Below are positions 8,646-16,649 of a stretch of DNA of 64,000 nucleotides, piece after piece. The DNA lies in the NCBI RefSeq assembly GCF_001247745.1, contig NZ_LAIR01000002.1:1674001-1738000 (forward strand). The letters are read 5' to 3'. The stretch is from Luteipulveratus halotolerans (GTDB taxonomy: Bacteria; Actinomycetota; Actinomycetes; Actinomycetales; Dermatophilaceae). Both the position numbers and the translations under genes were made by a program. The stretch's first letter is position 1. Each line of letters opens with the position of its first letter. Below the pieces are notes generated by a model. It was not told where the DNA came from. It was given only the letters and a program-made list of their open reading frames with translations, and made no database searches.

Positions 8646-9854
8646 TCAGGCCTGCAGCGCCTGCTCGTAGACCGCACGGGTCTGCTCGGCGATGGCCGGC
8701 CAGCCGAACGCCTCGATCGCCCGCCGCCGTCCGGCGAGTCCGCGCCGCCGGGCCTCGGCCGGGTCCGACACCGCTCGGGTGAGGGTCGCCGCGAGGTCGG
8801 CGACGAAGCGGTCCGGGTCGACCGGCGCCCCAGTGCCGTCGGCCACCTGCTCGATCGGCACGAGCCACCCGGTGGCCGCGTCGCCGTCGTCGACGACGAC
8901 CTCCGGGATGCCGCCGGTCGCGGTGCCGACGACAGCGGCCTCGCAGGCCATCGCCTCGAGGTTGACGATGCCGAGCGGCTCGTACACCGACGGGCACACG
9001 AACACGGTGGCTGCCGACAGCAGTCCGACGACCTGCGCGCGCGGCAGCATGTCGGCGATCCACACGACGCCGTCGCGTGCGGTGCGCAGCTCGGCGATCA
9101 GGGTCTCGACCTCGGCCTTGATCTCAGGCGTGTCAGGAGCACCCGCACACAGGACGAGCTGCACCTCGGGCGGCAGCTCACGAGCAGCGCGCAGAAGGTA
9201 GGGCAGACCCTTCTGCCGGGTGATGCGTCCGACGAAGACGATGCTCGGACGGTCGGGGTCGACCCCGTGGCGTACGACGCCGGCTCGGGCCTCGTCGCTG
9301 GTGTCGCGAGCCCACAGGTCGGCGTCAATTCCGTTGTGCACCACGTGAACTCGTGCCGGGTCGAGGTCCGGATAGCTGCGCAGGACGTCGTCGCGCATGC
9401 CCGCCGAGACCGCGATGACCGCGGCCGCGGACTCGTACGCGGTGCGCTCGGCGAACGACGACACGCGGTAGCCGCCGCCCAGCTGCTCGGCCTTCCAGGG
9501 GCGCATCGGTTCGAGGCTGTGGGCAGTCACGACGTGCGGGACGCCGTGCAGCAGCGACGCCAGGTGACCGGCCATGTTGGCGTACCACGTGTGTGAGTGG
9601 ACGAGGTCGGCGCCGGCGCAGTCCTGGGCGATGGTGAGGTCGACGCCGAGCGTACGCAGCGCTGCGTTGGCGGACGCCAGCTCGGGCAGGTCGGCGTAGC
9701 CGTGCGTGCCGGGCTCGGCCACCGGCTCGCCGAAGGCCCGGACCTGGACGTCGACGCGACTCGCCCGCAGCGCACGGACCAGCTCGCTGACGTGCACCCC
9801 GGCTCCGCCGTAGATGTTGGGCGGGTACTCCTTGGTCAGCAGGTCGACTCTCAC
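8646..9854 (-). CDS. glgM: Alpha-maltose-1-phosphate synthase GlgM (GT4; often annotated glycogen synthase)
   Basis: 402-aa retaining GT4 glycosyltransferase. Actinobacterial orthologues (Rv1212c type) use ADP-glucose and glucose-1-phosphate to make alpha-maltose-1-phosphate, which GlgE then adds to alpha-glucan. Motifs: N-terminal KEYPPNIYGGAGVHVSELV (donor loop with GGAG), VVTAHSLEPMRPWK, VGRITRQKGLPYLL starting the second Rossmann domain, and the donor-site motif PSVYEPLGIVNLEAMAC with the conserved glutamates. Start is GTG 9854 with TACGGT 6 nt upstream. It is divergent from glgC, which makes its ADP-glucose; the same head-to-head pair is known from mycobacteria. Confidence 0.9.
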   Translation of the reverse strand: MRVDLLTKEYPPNIYGGAGVHVSELVRALRASRVDVQVRAFGEPVAEPGTHGYADLPELASANAALRTLGVDLTIAQDCAGADLVHSHTWYANMAGHLASLLHGVPHVVTAHSLEPMRPWKAEQLGGGYRVSSFAERTAYESAAAVIAVSAGMRDDVLRSYPDLDPARVHVVHNGIDADLWARDTSDEARAGVVRHGVDPDRPSIVFVGRITRQKGLPYLLRAARELPPEVQLVLCAGAPDTPEIKAEVETLIAELRTARDGVVWIADMLPRAQVVGLLSAATVFVCPSVYEPLGIVNLEAMACEAAVVGTATGGIPEVVVDDGDAATGWLVPIEQVADGTGAPVDPDRFVADLAATLTRAVSDPAEARRRGLAGRRRAIEAFGWPAIAEQTRAVYEQALQA

Positions 9855-9860
9855 GCGACG

Positions 9861-9905
9861 ACCGTACGCCGAGGGGCGCGCCGGCGGCGCCGGACGGCCT
9901 ATCGT
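9861..9905. promoter_or_regulatory. glgM/glgC divergent leaderless promoters
   Basis: The 57-bp intergenic region carries TACGGT on the minus strand (9866-9861), 6 nt before the glgM GTG. On the plus strand TATCGT (9900-9905) lies 6 nt before the glgC ATG. No ribosome-binding site is present for either gene, so both mRNAs are probably leaderless and share a very compact promoter region. Confidence 0.5.
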
Positions 9906-9911
9906 CGAGCC

Positions 9912-11162
9912 ATGGCGACGAGCGGTGGTCCGAAGGTGCTGGCGATCGTCCTGGCGGGCGGTGAAGGAAAACGGCTGATGCCGTTGACGGCCGACCGCGC
10001 CAAGCCGGCGGTGCCGTTCGGTGGGATCTACCGCCTCATCGACTTCGCGTTGTCCAACCTCGCCAACAGCGGCTACCTGCGGATGGTCGTGCTCACGCAG
10101 TACAAGTCGCACAGCCTCGACCGGCACATCACGACGACCTGGCGGATGTCGACGATGCTCGGCAACTACGTCACGCCCGTGCCCGCGCAGCAACGGGTCG
10201 GCAAGCAGTGGTTCGCCGGCTCGGCCGACGCGATCTACCAGAGCCTCAACCTGATCCATGACGACAAGCCCGACATCGTCGTCGTCGTGGGCGCCGACCA
10301 CGTCTACCGCATGGACTTCAGCGACATGGTCCAGCAGCACGTCGAGACGGGCGCGGCCGTCACGGTCGCAGCCATCCGGCAGCCGATCGGGTCGGCCGGT
10401 CAGTTCGGGGTCATCGAGCTCGACGAGTCGCACGACCGACGCATCGGTGCGTTCCGTGAGAAGCCTTCTGATCCGGTCGGACTCGCCGACAACCCGCACG
10501 AGGTGCTCGCCTCGATGGGCAACTACGTCTTCAGCGCTGACGCGCTCATCGACGCCGTGACGCAGGACGCCGCTCGCGAGGACTCCGCGCACGACATGGG
10601 CGGCGACATCGTGCCGTGGTTCGTGGAGCAGGAGCGCGCCTACGCCTACGACTTCCGCGACAACACGATCCCGGGAGCCACCGAACGAGACCGGGGTTAC
10701 TGGCGCGACGTGGGCACGATCGACTCGTTCTACGACGCACACATGGACCTGGTGTCCATCCACCCGGTGTTCAACCTCTACAACTACGACTGGCCGATCA
10801 TGACCAGCTACGGGTCGTTCCCGCCGGCCAAGTTCGTCACCGGTGCCTCACAGCGCCGGGGCGTCGCGCTCAACTCCGTCGTCTCGCCCGGGTGCATCGT
10901 CAGCGGCGCCGTCGTGACCGACTCGGTCCTCAGCCCCACCGTCAGGGCGCACAGCTTCTCCTCCATCAACGGTTCGGTGCTGATGAGCGGCGTCGAGATC
11001 GGCCGCAGCGCCACCATCAGCCGAGCCATCCTCGACAAGGACGTGCGGGTGCCTCCTGGCGTCAGCATCGGGGTCGACGCTGAGCACGACCGGGCCCGCG
11101 GGTTCACCGTCACCGAGTCCGGCATCACCGTCATCGGCAAGGGCACCGTCGTCCCCGAGTAG
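9912..11162 (+). CDS. glgC: Glucose-1-phosphate adenylyltransferase (ADP-glucose pyrophosphorylase)
   Basis: 416 aa. Makes ADP-glucose from ATP and glucose-1-phosphate, the committed step to glycogen, maltose-1-phosphate and related glucans. The nucleotidyltransferase signature VLAGGEGKRLMPLTADRAKP is at the N-terminus, then VPFGGIYRLIDFALSN, the G1P-binding region with GNYVFSADALID, and YWRDVGTIDSFYDAH. A C-terminal left-handed beta-helix (hexapeptide repeats, GVEIGRSATISRAILDKDV) follows. Allosteric control by fructose-1,6-bisphosphate or phosphoenolpyruvate is usual in the family but not readable here. Divergent from glgM; serB follows 23 bp downstream. Confidence 0.96.
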   Translation: MATSGGPKVLAIVLAGGEGKRLMPLTADRAKPAVPFGGIYRLIDFALSNLANSGYLRMVVLTQYKSHSLDRHITTTWRMSTMLGNYVTPVPAQQRVGKQWFAGSADAIYQSLNLIHDDKPDIVVVVGADHVYRMDFSDMVQQHVETGAAVTVAAIRQPIGSAGQFGVIELDESHDRRIGAFREKPSDPVGLADNPHEVLASMGNYVFSADALIDAVTQDAAREDSAHDMGGDIVPWFVEQERAYAYDFRDNTIPGATERDRGYWRDVGTIDSFYDAHMDLVSIHPVFNLYNYDWPIMTSYGSFPPAKFVTGASQRRGVALNSVVSPGCIVSGAVVTDSVLSPTVRAHSFSSINGSVLMSGVEIGRSATISRAILDKDVRVPPGVSIGVDAEHDRARGFTVTESGITVIGKGTVVPE

Positions 11163-11185
11163 CCGAGGCGCCATGATCTGGTGCC

Positions 11186-12418
11186 ATGCCGACGACTCGT
11201 ACCACCCTGCTCGCCACGCTCACCGGCGCCGACCGTCCGGGCGTGACCAGCAGCGTGCTCGCAGCCATGGCGGCCTACGACGCGGCGGTGCTCGACATCG
11301 AGCAGAACGTCGTCCGTGGGCGGCTCACGCTCACGCTGCTGATCGATCCCGGAGCAGCGTCGCCTCAGGACGTCGAGCAGGCGCTGCGGACGACCGCCGC
11401 CGAGGTCGAGCTCGACATCGACGTCGCACTGGGCGAGGGCGACAACCGCCCGCGCCGCAGCGGTCGTGTCTCGGTCGTCGTCCTGGCCGCTCCCCTGCTC
11501 GCCGGCGCGGTCGCCGCGGTGACGCGGTGCATCGCCGACCGTGGCGCCAACATCGACCGTGTCCGCAGGCTGTCGCGCGACCCGGTCACGACGCTCGAGA
11601 TCGACGTGTCCGGCGCCGAGGTCGAGACACTGCGGCGTGACCTGGCCCTGGTGGCGGCCGAGCACAGGGTCGACGTCGCGGTCGCACCGGGCGGTCTCGC
11701 ACGGCGCGGGCGTCGCCTGCTGGTCATGGACGTGGACAGCACCCTCATCCAGGACGAGGTCATCGAGCTGCTCGCCGCCCATGCCGGACGCGAGCGTCAG
11801 GTCGCGGAGGTCACCGAGGCCGCCATGCGCGGCGAGCTGGACTTCGCCCAGAGCCTGCACCAGCGGGTCGCCGCTCTTGAAGGTCTGCCGGTCAGCGTGT
11901 TCGACGAGGTCCGCGCAGCGGTGCGGCTCACGCCCGGGGCCAGCACGCTCGTACGCACCCTCAAGCGTCTCGGGTTCACCGTCGCCGTCGTCTCCGGCGG
12001 GTTCATCGAGGTGGTCGAGCCCCTCGCCCGCGAGCTCGGCATCGACCACGCCCACGCCAACCGCCTCGAGGTCGTCGACGGCCGGCTCACCGGCCGCGTC
12101 GACGGGCCTGTCGTCGACCGCGCCGAGAAGGCCGCGGCCCTGCGCCGGTTCGCCGACGCCGCCGGCCTGCCCCTGTCGCGCACCGTCGCCGTCGGTGACG
12201 GCGCCAACGACCTCGACATGCTCGCTGCGGCCGGCCTCGGAGTGGCGTTCAACGCCAAGCCGGTGGTGCAGGAGCAGGCGGACACCACCGTCAACGTGCC
12301 CTACCTCGACGCGGTGCTGTTCATGCTCGGCATCTCACGCGAGGAGGTGGAGGACGCCGACGTCCTCGACCACGCCGAGCGTGAGCAGCCTCTCCGCGAC
12401 ACGCCGCCCTCGCCCTAA
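11186..12418 (+). CDS. serB: Phosphoserine phosphatase SerB with N-terminal ACT domains
   Basis: 410 aa. Hydrolyses O-phospho-L-serine to serine, the last step of serine synthesis. Two ACT-like regulatory modules occupy about residues 1-180, starting TTLLATLTGADRPGVTSSVLA; in mycobacterial SerB2 these bind serine. The HAD domain has catalytic DVDSTL (first Asp nucleophile, second general acid), the VSGGFIEV threonine/serine motif, and VGDGANDLDML with the metal-binding aspartates. It sits between glgC and cyanophycinase. Its TAA stop overlaps the -10 element of the next gene. Confidence 0.95.
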   Translation: MPTTRTTLLATLTGADRPGVTSSVLAAMAAYDAAVLDIEQNVVRGRLTLTLLIDPGAASPQDVEQALRTTAAEVELDIDVALGEGDNRPRRSGRVSVVVLAAPLLAGAVAAVTRCIADRGANIDRVRRLSRDPVTTLEIDVSGAEVETLRRDLALVAAEHRVDVAVAPGGLARRGRRLLVMDVDSTLIQDEVIELLAAHAGRERQVAEVTEAAMRGELDFAQSLHQRVAALEGLPVSVFDEVRAAVRLTPGASTLVRTLKRLGFTVAVVSGGFIEVVEPLARELGIDHAHANRLEVVDGRLTGRVDGPVVDRAEKAAALRRFADAAGLPLSRTVAVGDGANDLDMLAAAGLGVAFNAKPVVQEQADTTVNVPYLDAVLFMLGISREEVEDADVLDHAEREQPLRDTPPSP

Positions 12419-12421
12419 ACT
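12416..12421 (+). promoter_or_regulatory. Leaderless -10 element of the cyanophycinase gene
   Basis: TAAACT overlaps the serB stop codon and lies exactly 6 nt ahead of the ATG at 12428. This suggests the cph genes have their own promoter although they are only 9 bp from serB. Confidence 0.45.
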
Positions 12422-12427
12422 CGGCCC

Positions 12428-13318
12428 ATGGCTGACACCCCCACGACCCGCCGCTCGCTGCTCATCATCGGGGGCGCCGAGGACAAGGTCGGCCGGGTCA
12501 CGGTGCTGCGCCGGTTCGTACGACTGGCGGGCGGACGGCGTGCGCGGATCGTGATCATCCCGACGGCGTCGTCCGTGCCGGACGAGGTCATCGACGTCTA
12601 CCGCACCGTCTTCACCCGGCTGGGCGCGCCTGAGGTCACCGCGATCAACCCCGCCACGCGACAGTCCAGCTCCGACCCCGACCTGGCTGCCGAGGTCGAC
12701 GCGGCGACCGGGGTGTTCATCTCCGGCGGCAACCAGCTCAAGCTGTCGCAGCTGATCGTCGGCACCCCGCTCGGCAAGGCACTGCTCACGGCGTACCAGC
12801 GCGGCGCGGTCATCGCCGGGACGTCAGCCGGTGCCTCGGTGATGAGCCAGTTCATGATCTCGATGGGTGACGAGGGCGTCACGCCACGGCAACGCTCCAG
12901 CCAGCTCACCGCCGGCCTCGGGCTCCTCCCCGGCGTGATCGTCGACCAGCACTTCGACCAGCGGGCGCGCTACGGGCGGCTGCTGTCGTTGGTCGCGGGC
13001 TCGCCGTCGCTGCTCGGCATGGGCATCGACGAGGACACCGCGGCGGAGGTCACCGACGAACGCGAGCTGTCGGTGGTCGGCTCCGGAGCGGTGTTCGTCG
13101 TCGACGCGCGACAGGCCACCACGGACGCCCATCTCGCCCGCCGCGACGCCCCGCTGCTCGTGAGCGGTGCGACCGTGCACACACTGCCTTACGGCGCGCT
13201 GTTCGACCTCGAGACCGCCCAGCTGACCGACTTCGTCGAGCGCTACGCCGACTCGGCCGTCACCTCGTCCAAGGACCGGCACGACACGGCGACAGCCGCG
13301 GCAGCACTGCACCACTGA
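12428..13318 (+). CDS. cphB: Cyanophycinase (peptidase family S51)
   Basis: 296-aa serine exopeptidase that cleaves cyanophycin (multi-L-arginyl-poly-L-aspartate) into beta-Asp-Arg dipeptides. Visible signatures are LLIIGGAEDK at the N-terminus, VFISGGNQLKL, and the nucleophile elbow AGTSAGASVMS with the catalytic serine near residue 140. MGIDEDTA, typical of CphB, lies nearer the C-terminus. There is no signal peptide, so it acts on intracellular granules. The synthetase follows 53 bp downstream, so storage and mobilisation are encoded together. Confidence 0.93.
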   Translation: MADTPTTRRSLLIIGGAEDKVGRVTVLRRFVRLAGGRRARIVIIPTASSVPDEVIDVYRTVFTRLGAPEVTAINPATRQSSSDPDLAAEVDAATGVFISGGNQLKLSQLIVGTPLGKALLTAYQRGAVIAGTSAGASVMSQFMISMGDEGVTPRQRSSQLTAGLGLLPGVIVDQHFDQRARYGRLLSLVAGSPSLLGMGIDEDTAAEVTDERELSVVGSGAVFVVDARQATTDAHLARRDAPLLVSGATVHTLPYGALFDLETAQLTDFVERYADSAVTSSKDRHDTATAAAALHH

Positions 13319-13371
13319 CTCATCCGCGCACCTCTCCCGAGGAGATGCCCACGACCGACCGGAGGCCCTCC

Positions 13372-16248
13372 GTGAGCGCTGACCGACCGACCCCCACCGG
13401 TCCCGCCGCACCCGAGCTACGACTGCTCGAGCAACGGGTCTACCGCGGGCCCAACGTGTGGTCGTACGACCCTGCGATCCACCTGGTCGTCGACCTCGGT
13501 GTGCTCGAGGGCTATCCGAGTGACACGCTGCCCGGCTTCACCGACACGCTCCTGGAGCTGCTGCCCGGCATCCACGACCACACCTGCTCGCGAGGCAAGC
13601 GCGGCGGTTTCGTCGAGCGGCTGCGTGAGGGCACCTGGCTCGGCCACGTCGCCGAGCACGTCGCCCTGCAGCTGCAGCAGGAGGTCGGGCACGACATGCG
13701 CCGCGGCAAGACCCGCATGGTCAAGGGACGGCCGGGCGTCTACAACGTCATCTACTCCTTCACCGACGAGCGCGTCGGACTCGCGGCCGGCGAGCTCGCC
13801 GTGCGCCTGGTCAACCACCTCGTCCGCGCCGAGGACGGCTTCGACTTCCACGAGGCCCTCGAACGCTTCCAGCTACGTGCCCAGCGTCTGTCGTTCGGCC
13901 CGTCCACGGCAGCGATCATCGAGGAGGCCGCGAGTCGCGACATCCCGTGGACGCGGCTCAACGAGCACTCCCTCGTCCAGCTCGGTCAGGGCGTGCACGC
14001 CCAGCGGATCCGCGCGACGATGACCTCGCGCACCTCCGCGCTCGCCGTCGACATCGCCGGCGACAAGAACCTCACCACGCGCCTGCTCGGGTCAGCCGGT
14101 CTGCCGGTGCCCAAGGCCGAGTCCGTACGCACCGCGGACGCCGCCGTGTCAGCCGCGCGCCGCATCGGGTACCCCGTGGTCGTCAAGCCGCTCGACGGCA
14201 ACCACGGCCGCGGGGTGTGCCTCGACCTCGCCGACGAGGACGCCGTACGCGCGGCGTTCCCGCTGGCCGAGGCGCAGTCGCGGCGCGGCGTCGTCCAGGT
14301 CGAGTCGTTCATCACCGGGCGCGACTACCGGTGCCTGATCATCGGTGGTCGGATGGCGGCGATCGCCGAACGGGTGCCGGCGCATGTCGTCGGTGACGGT
14401 GAGCACACCGTCACCGAGCTGGTCGAGATCGCCAACAGCGACCCCCGCCGCGGCATCGGGCACGAGAAGGTCCTCACCCGCATCGTCGTCGACGACGCCG
14501 CGATCGAGCTGGTGCGCGAGCAGGGCTACGAGCTCGACGACGTCCCCAAGGCCGAGCAGACGGTGCGGCTGGTGCGCACCGGCAACATGTCGACGGGCGG
14601 TATCTCGGTCGACCGGACGTTCGACGCGCACCCCGAGAACGTCGAGATCGCCGAGGAGGCCGCGCGCCTGATCGGGCTCGACGTCGCCGGCATCGACTTC
14701 ATCTGTCCGGACATCACCGCACCCGTGCGCGAGACCGGAGGTGCGATCTGCGAGGTCAATGCCGCGCCCGGGTTCCGGATGCACACGCATCCCACGGTCG
14801 GTGAGCCGCAGTTCATCGCCAAGCCTGTCGTCGACCTGCTGTTCCCGCCCGGCGCGCCGTCGCGCGTACCGATCGTCGCCGTCACCGGCACCAACGGCAA
14901 GACCACGACCTCACGGATGCTCGCCCACATCATGAAGGGCCTCGGCCGCAAGGTCGGCATGACGTCGACCGACGGCATCGTGATCGACGAACGCCTCGTC
15001 ATCAAGGCCGACGCGTCCGGCCCGCGGTCCGCCCGCATGGTGCTGCAGAACCCCCGCGTCGACCTAGCGGTCATGGAGGTCGCCCGCGGTGGCATCCTGC
15101 GCGAAGGCCTGGGCTACGACCGCAACGACGTCGCCGTGGTCACCAACATCCAGCCCGACCACCTGGGCATGCGTGGCATCAACACCCTCGAGCAGCTCGC
15201 GGCCGTCAAGGCGGTCGTCGTCGAGGCGGTGCCCCGAGACGGCTTCGCGGTCCTCAACGCCGACGACCCACTGGTCCGGGCGATGCGCCGCCGGTGCAGC
15301 GGGTCGGTCGTGTGGTTCAGCCTCGAACCGCCGCAGTCGGCCGTTCGCCAGTTCATCGACGAGCAGTGCCGCCGCGGCGGACGTGCTGTGGTGCTGGAGC
15401 CCAGCGATCGCGGCGAGATGATCGTGCTGCGCCAGGGACGACGGTCGATGCCGCTCGCGTGGACGCACCTGCTGCCCTCGACGTTCGGCGGGGCGGCACG
15501 CATGAACGTCGCCAACGCCCTCGCCGCCACGGGCGCGGCCTTCGCGCTGGAGGCGCCGCTGCACGACATCCGCCAGGGCCTGCGGACGTTCAGCACGAGC
15601 TACTACCAGTCGCCCGGGCGCCTCAACCGCATCGATGTCAGCAACGTCGAGGTGTTCGTCGACTACTGCCACAACCCGCCCGGCATGCGCATGCTCGGTG
15701 ACTTCGTCGAGTCCTACGTCAAGCAGCGGCAGGGCTCGGTCGAGCACCGCATCTCGCGCATCGGCATGGTCGGTGCTGCGGGCGACCGCCGCGACGACGA
15801 CATCCGCGAGCTGGGTGCGATCGCCGCTGAGCACTTCGACGTGCTGGTGGTGCGCGAGGACGACAACCTGCGTCGCAGGCCCGCGGGCGAGGCGGCGCGT
15901 CTGGTGCGCGAGGGCGCCGAGGCGGCTCAGCGTGATGGTGCCCGGTGCCGGCACATCGAGACGGTGCTCGACGAGATCTCGGCCGTACGCCACGCCCTGC
16001 TGCTCGCCAACCCTGGTGACGTCACCGTGCTGTGCGTCGACCAGCACGCCAAGGTGCTCGCCGAGCTCGAGGAGCGCAGCCATCTTGCGACCGCGGGTTC
16101 GCGTAGCGACGAGGACAACCCGGGAGATCCCGACCTCGACGTCCAGGAGCTGCGTACGCAGGCCGCTGCAGCAGCCTCGGCGGAGGAGACCGAGGTGCGC
16201 GCAGCCATCGAGACCGTCTCCGCCGACTCGAGTGAGATCGACGAGTAG
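13372..16248 (+). CDS. cphA: Cyanophycin synthetase CphA
   Basis: 958 aa, usual length 870-1000. Polymerises Asp and Arg into cyanophycin, consuming two ATP per Asp-Arg unit. Domain order: N-terminal domain (about 1-160, RGPNVWSYDPAIHL); ATP-grasp domain (about 220-480, with PVVVKPLDGNHGRGV) that adds Asp to the backbone; Mur-ligase-like domain (P-loop GTNGKTTT at 506-513, DYCHNPPGMRML further on) that adds Arg to the side chain. The GTG at 13372 is preferred over ATG 13345 because GGAGG at 13361-13365 is spaced 6 nt from it, whereas the ATG abuts its purine run with no spacing. The last 60 residues are acidic and low in complexity. Confidence 0.95.
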   Translation: MSADRPTPTGPAAPELRLLEQRVYRGPNVWSYDPAIHLVVDLGVLEGYPSDTLPGFTDTLLELLPGIHDHTCSRGKRGGFVERLREGTWLGHVAEHVALQLQQEVGHDMRRGKTRMVKGRPGVYNVIYSFTDERVGLAAGELAVRLVNHLVRAEDGFDFHEALERFQLRAQRLSFGPSTAAIIEEAASRDIPWTRLNEHSLVQLGQGVHAQRIRATMTSRTSALAVDIAGDKNLTTRLLGSAGLPVPKAESVRTADAAVSAARRIGYPVVVKPLDGNHGRGVCLDLADEDAVRAAFPLAEAQSRRGVVQVESFITGRDYRCLIIGGRMAAIAERVPAHVVGDGEHTVTELVEIANSDPRRGIGHEKVLTRIVVDDAAIELVREQGYELDDVPKAEQTVRLVRTGNMSTGGISVDRTFDAHPENVEIAEEAARLIGLDVAGIDFICPDITAPVRETGGAICEVNAAPGFRMHTHPTVGEPQFIAKPVVDLLFPPGAPSRVPIVAVTGTNGKTTTSRMLAHIMKGLGRKVGMTSTDGIVIDERLVIKADASGPRSARMVLQNPRVDLAVMEVARGGILREGLGYDRNDVAVVTNIQPDHLGMRGINTLEQLAAVKAVVVEAVPRDGFAVLNADDPLVRAMRRRCSGSVVWFSLEPPQSAVRQFIDEQCRRGGRAVVLEPSDRGEMIVLRQGRRSMPLAWTHLLPSTFGGAARMNVANALAATGAAFALEAPLHDIRQGLRTFSTSYYQSPGRLNRIDVSNVEVFVDYCHNPPGMRMLGDFVESYVKQRQGSVEHRISRIGMVGAAGDRRDDDIRELGAIAAEHFDVLVVREDDNLRRRPAGEAARLVREGAEAAQRDGARCRHIETVLDEISAVRHALLLANPGDVTVLCVDQHAKVLAELEERSHLATAGSRSDEDNPGDPDLDVQELRTQAAAAASAEETEVRAAIETVSADSSEIDE

Positions 16249-16251
16249 TCT
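16246..16251 (+). promoter_or_regulatory. Possible -10 element for the P-domain gene
   Basis: TAGTCT overlaps the cphA stop codon and lies 8 nt upstream of the ATG at 16260, which has no Shine-Dalgarno sequence. This fits a leaderless transcript, although co-transcription with cphA is equally possible. Confidence 0.35.
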
Positions 16252-16259
16252 CGCGCCCG

Positions 16260-16649
16260 ATGTCCGAACCCGACCTGCCGTCCGCCCACGAGACCTACCA
16301 CGCCCCACTGGTCTTCGTGGGTGCCGGCATCCACGCCGTCACACCGCGCCAGTGGACGAGCAGCACCCTTCAGGTCGACGGCATCGACGAGCTCGAGCCG
16401 GCCGAGCTGCAGGTCCAGGTCGAGATGGTCCACCCGTTCGCGGGAGGGCTGGCCCTGTGGCTGCAGGCCCCCGGCGGTTCGTACTACCGCCTGCACACCT
16501 CCGACGGCCGCGACCTGCACGAGCCGCTGCCCGCGTCGTACGACGTCGACATCTCGCACGAGCGCATCGACGGCATCTGGCACCTGTGGGTCTACGACCC
16601 CTACAGCGCCGGCGAAGGACGGATCACCCGGTGGCAGGTGAGCTTCTGA
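16260..16649 (+). CDS. Small stand-alone P-domain-like (proprotein convertase P/Homo B) protein
   Basis: 129 aa. The C-terminal two thirds read like a P-domain jelly roll: LQVDGIDELEPAELQVQVEM, then GLALWLQAPGGSYYRLHTSD (compare DLxIxLxSPxGTxxxL), and IDGIWHLWVYDPYSAGEGRI ending in WQVSF (compare GxWxLxVxDxxxGDxGxLxxWxL). P-domains normally follow subtilisin-like proteases and are exported. Here there is no protease and no signal peptide. It lies 11 bp downstream of cphA and its end overlaps the convergent Mur-TPR gene by 26 bp. A granule-surface or binding role would be speculation. The family call is by eye. Confidence 0.6.
   Translation: MSEPDLPSAHETYHAPLVFVGAGIHAVTPRQWTSSTLQVDGIDELEPAELQVQVEMVHPFAGGLALWLQAPGGSYYRLHTSDGRDLHEPLPASYDVDISHERIDGIWHLWVYDPYSAGEGRITRWQVSF

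Noticed and set aside
13345..13371. ATG 13345 as cphA start
   Set aside because: Its purine-rich run abuts the ATG with no spacing, while GTG 13372 has GGAGG at an ideal 6-nt distance. The nine extra residues are unconserved.
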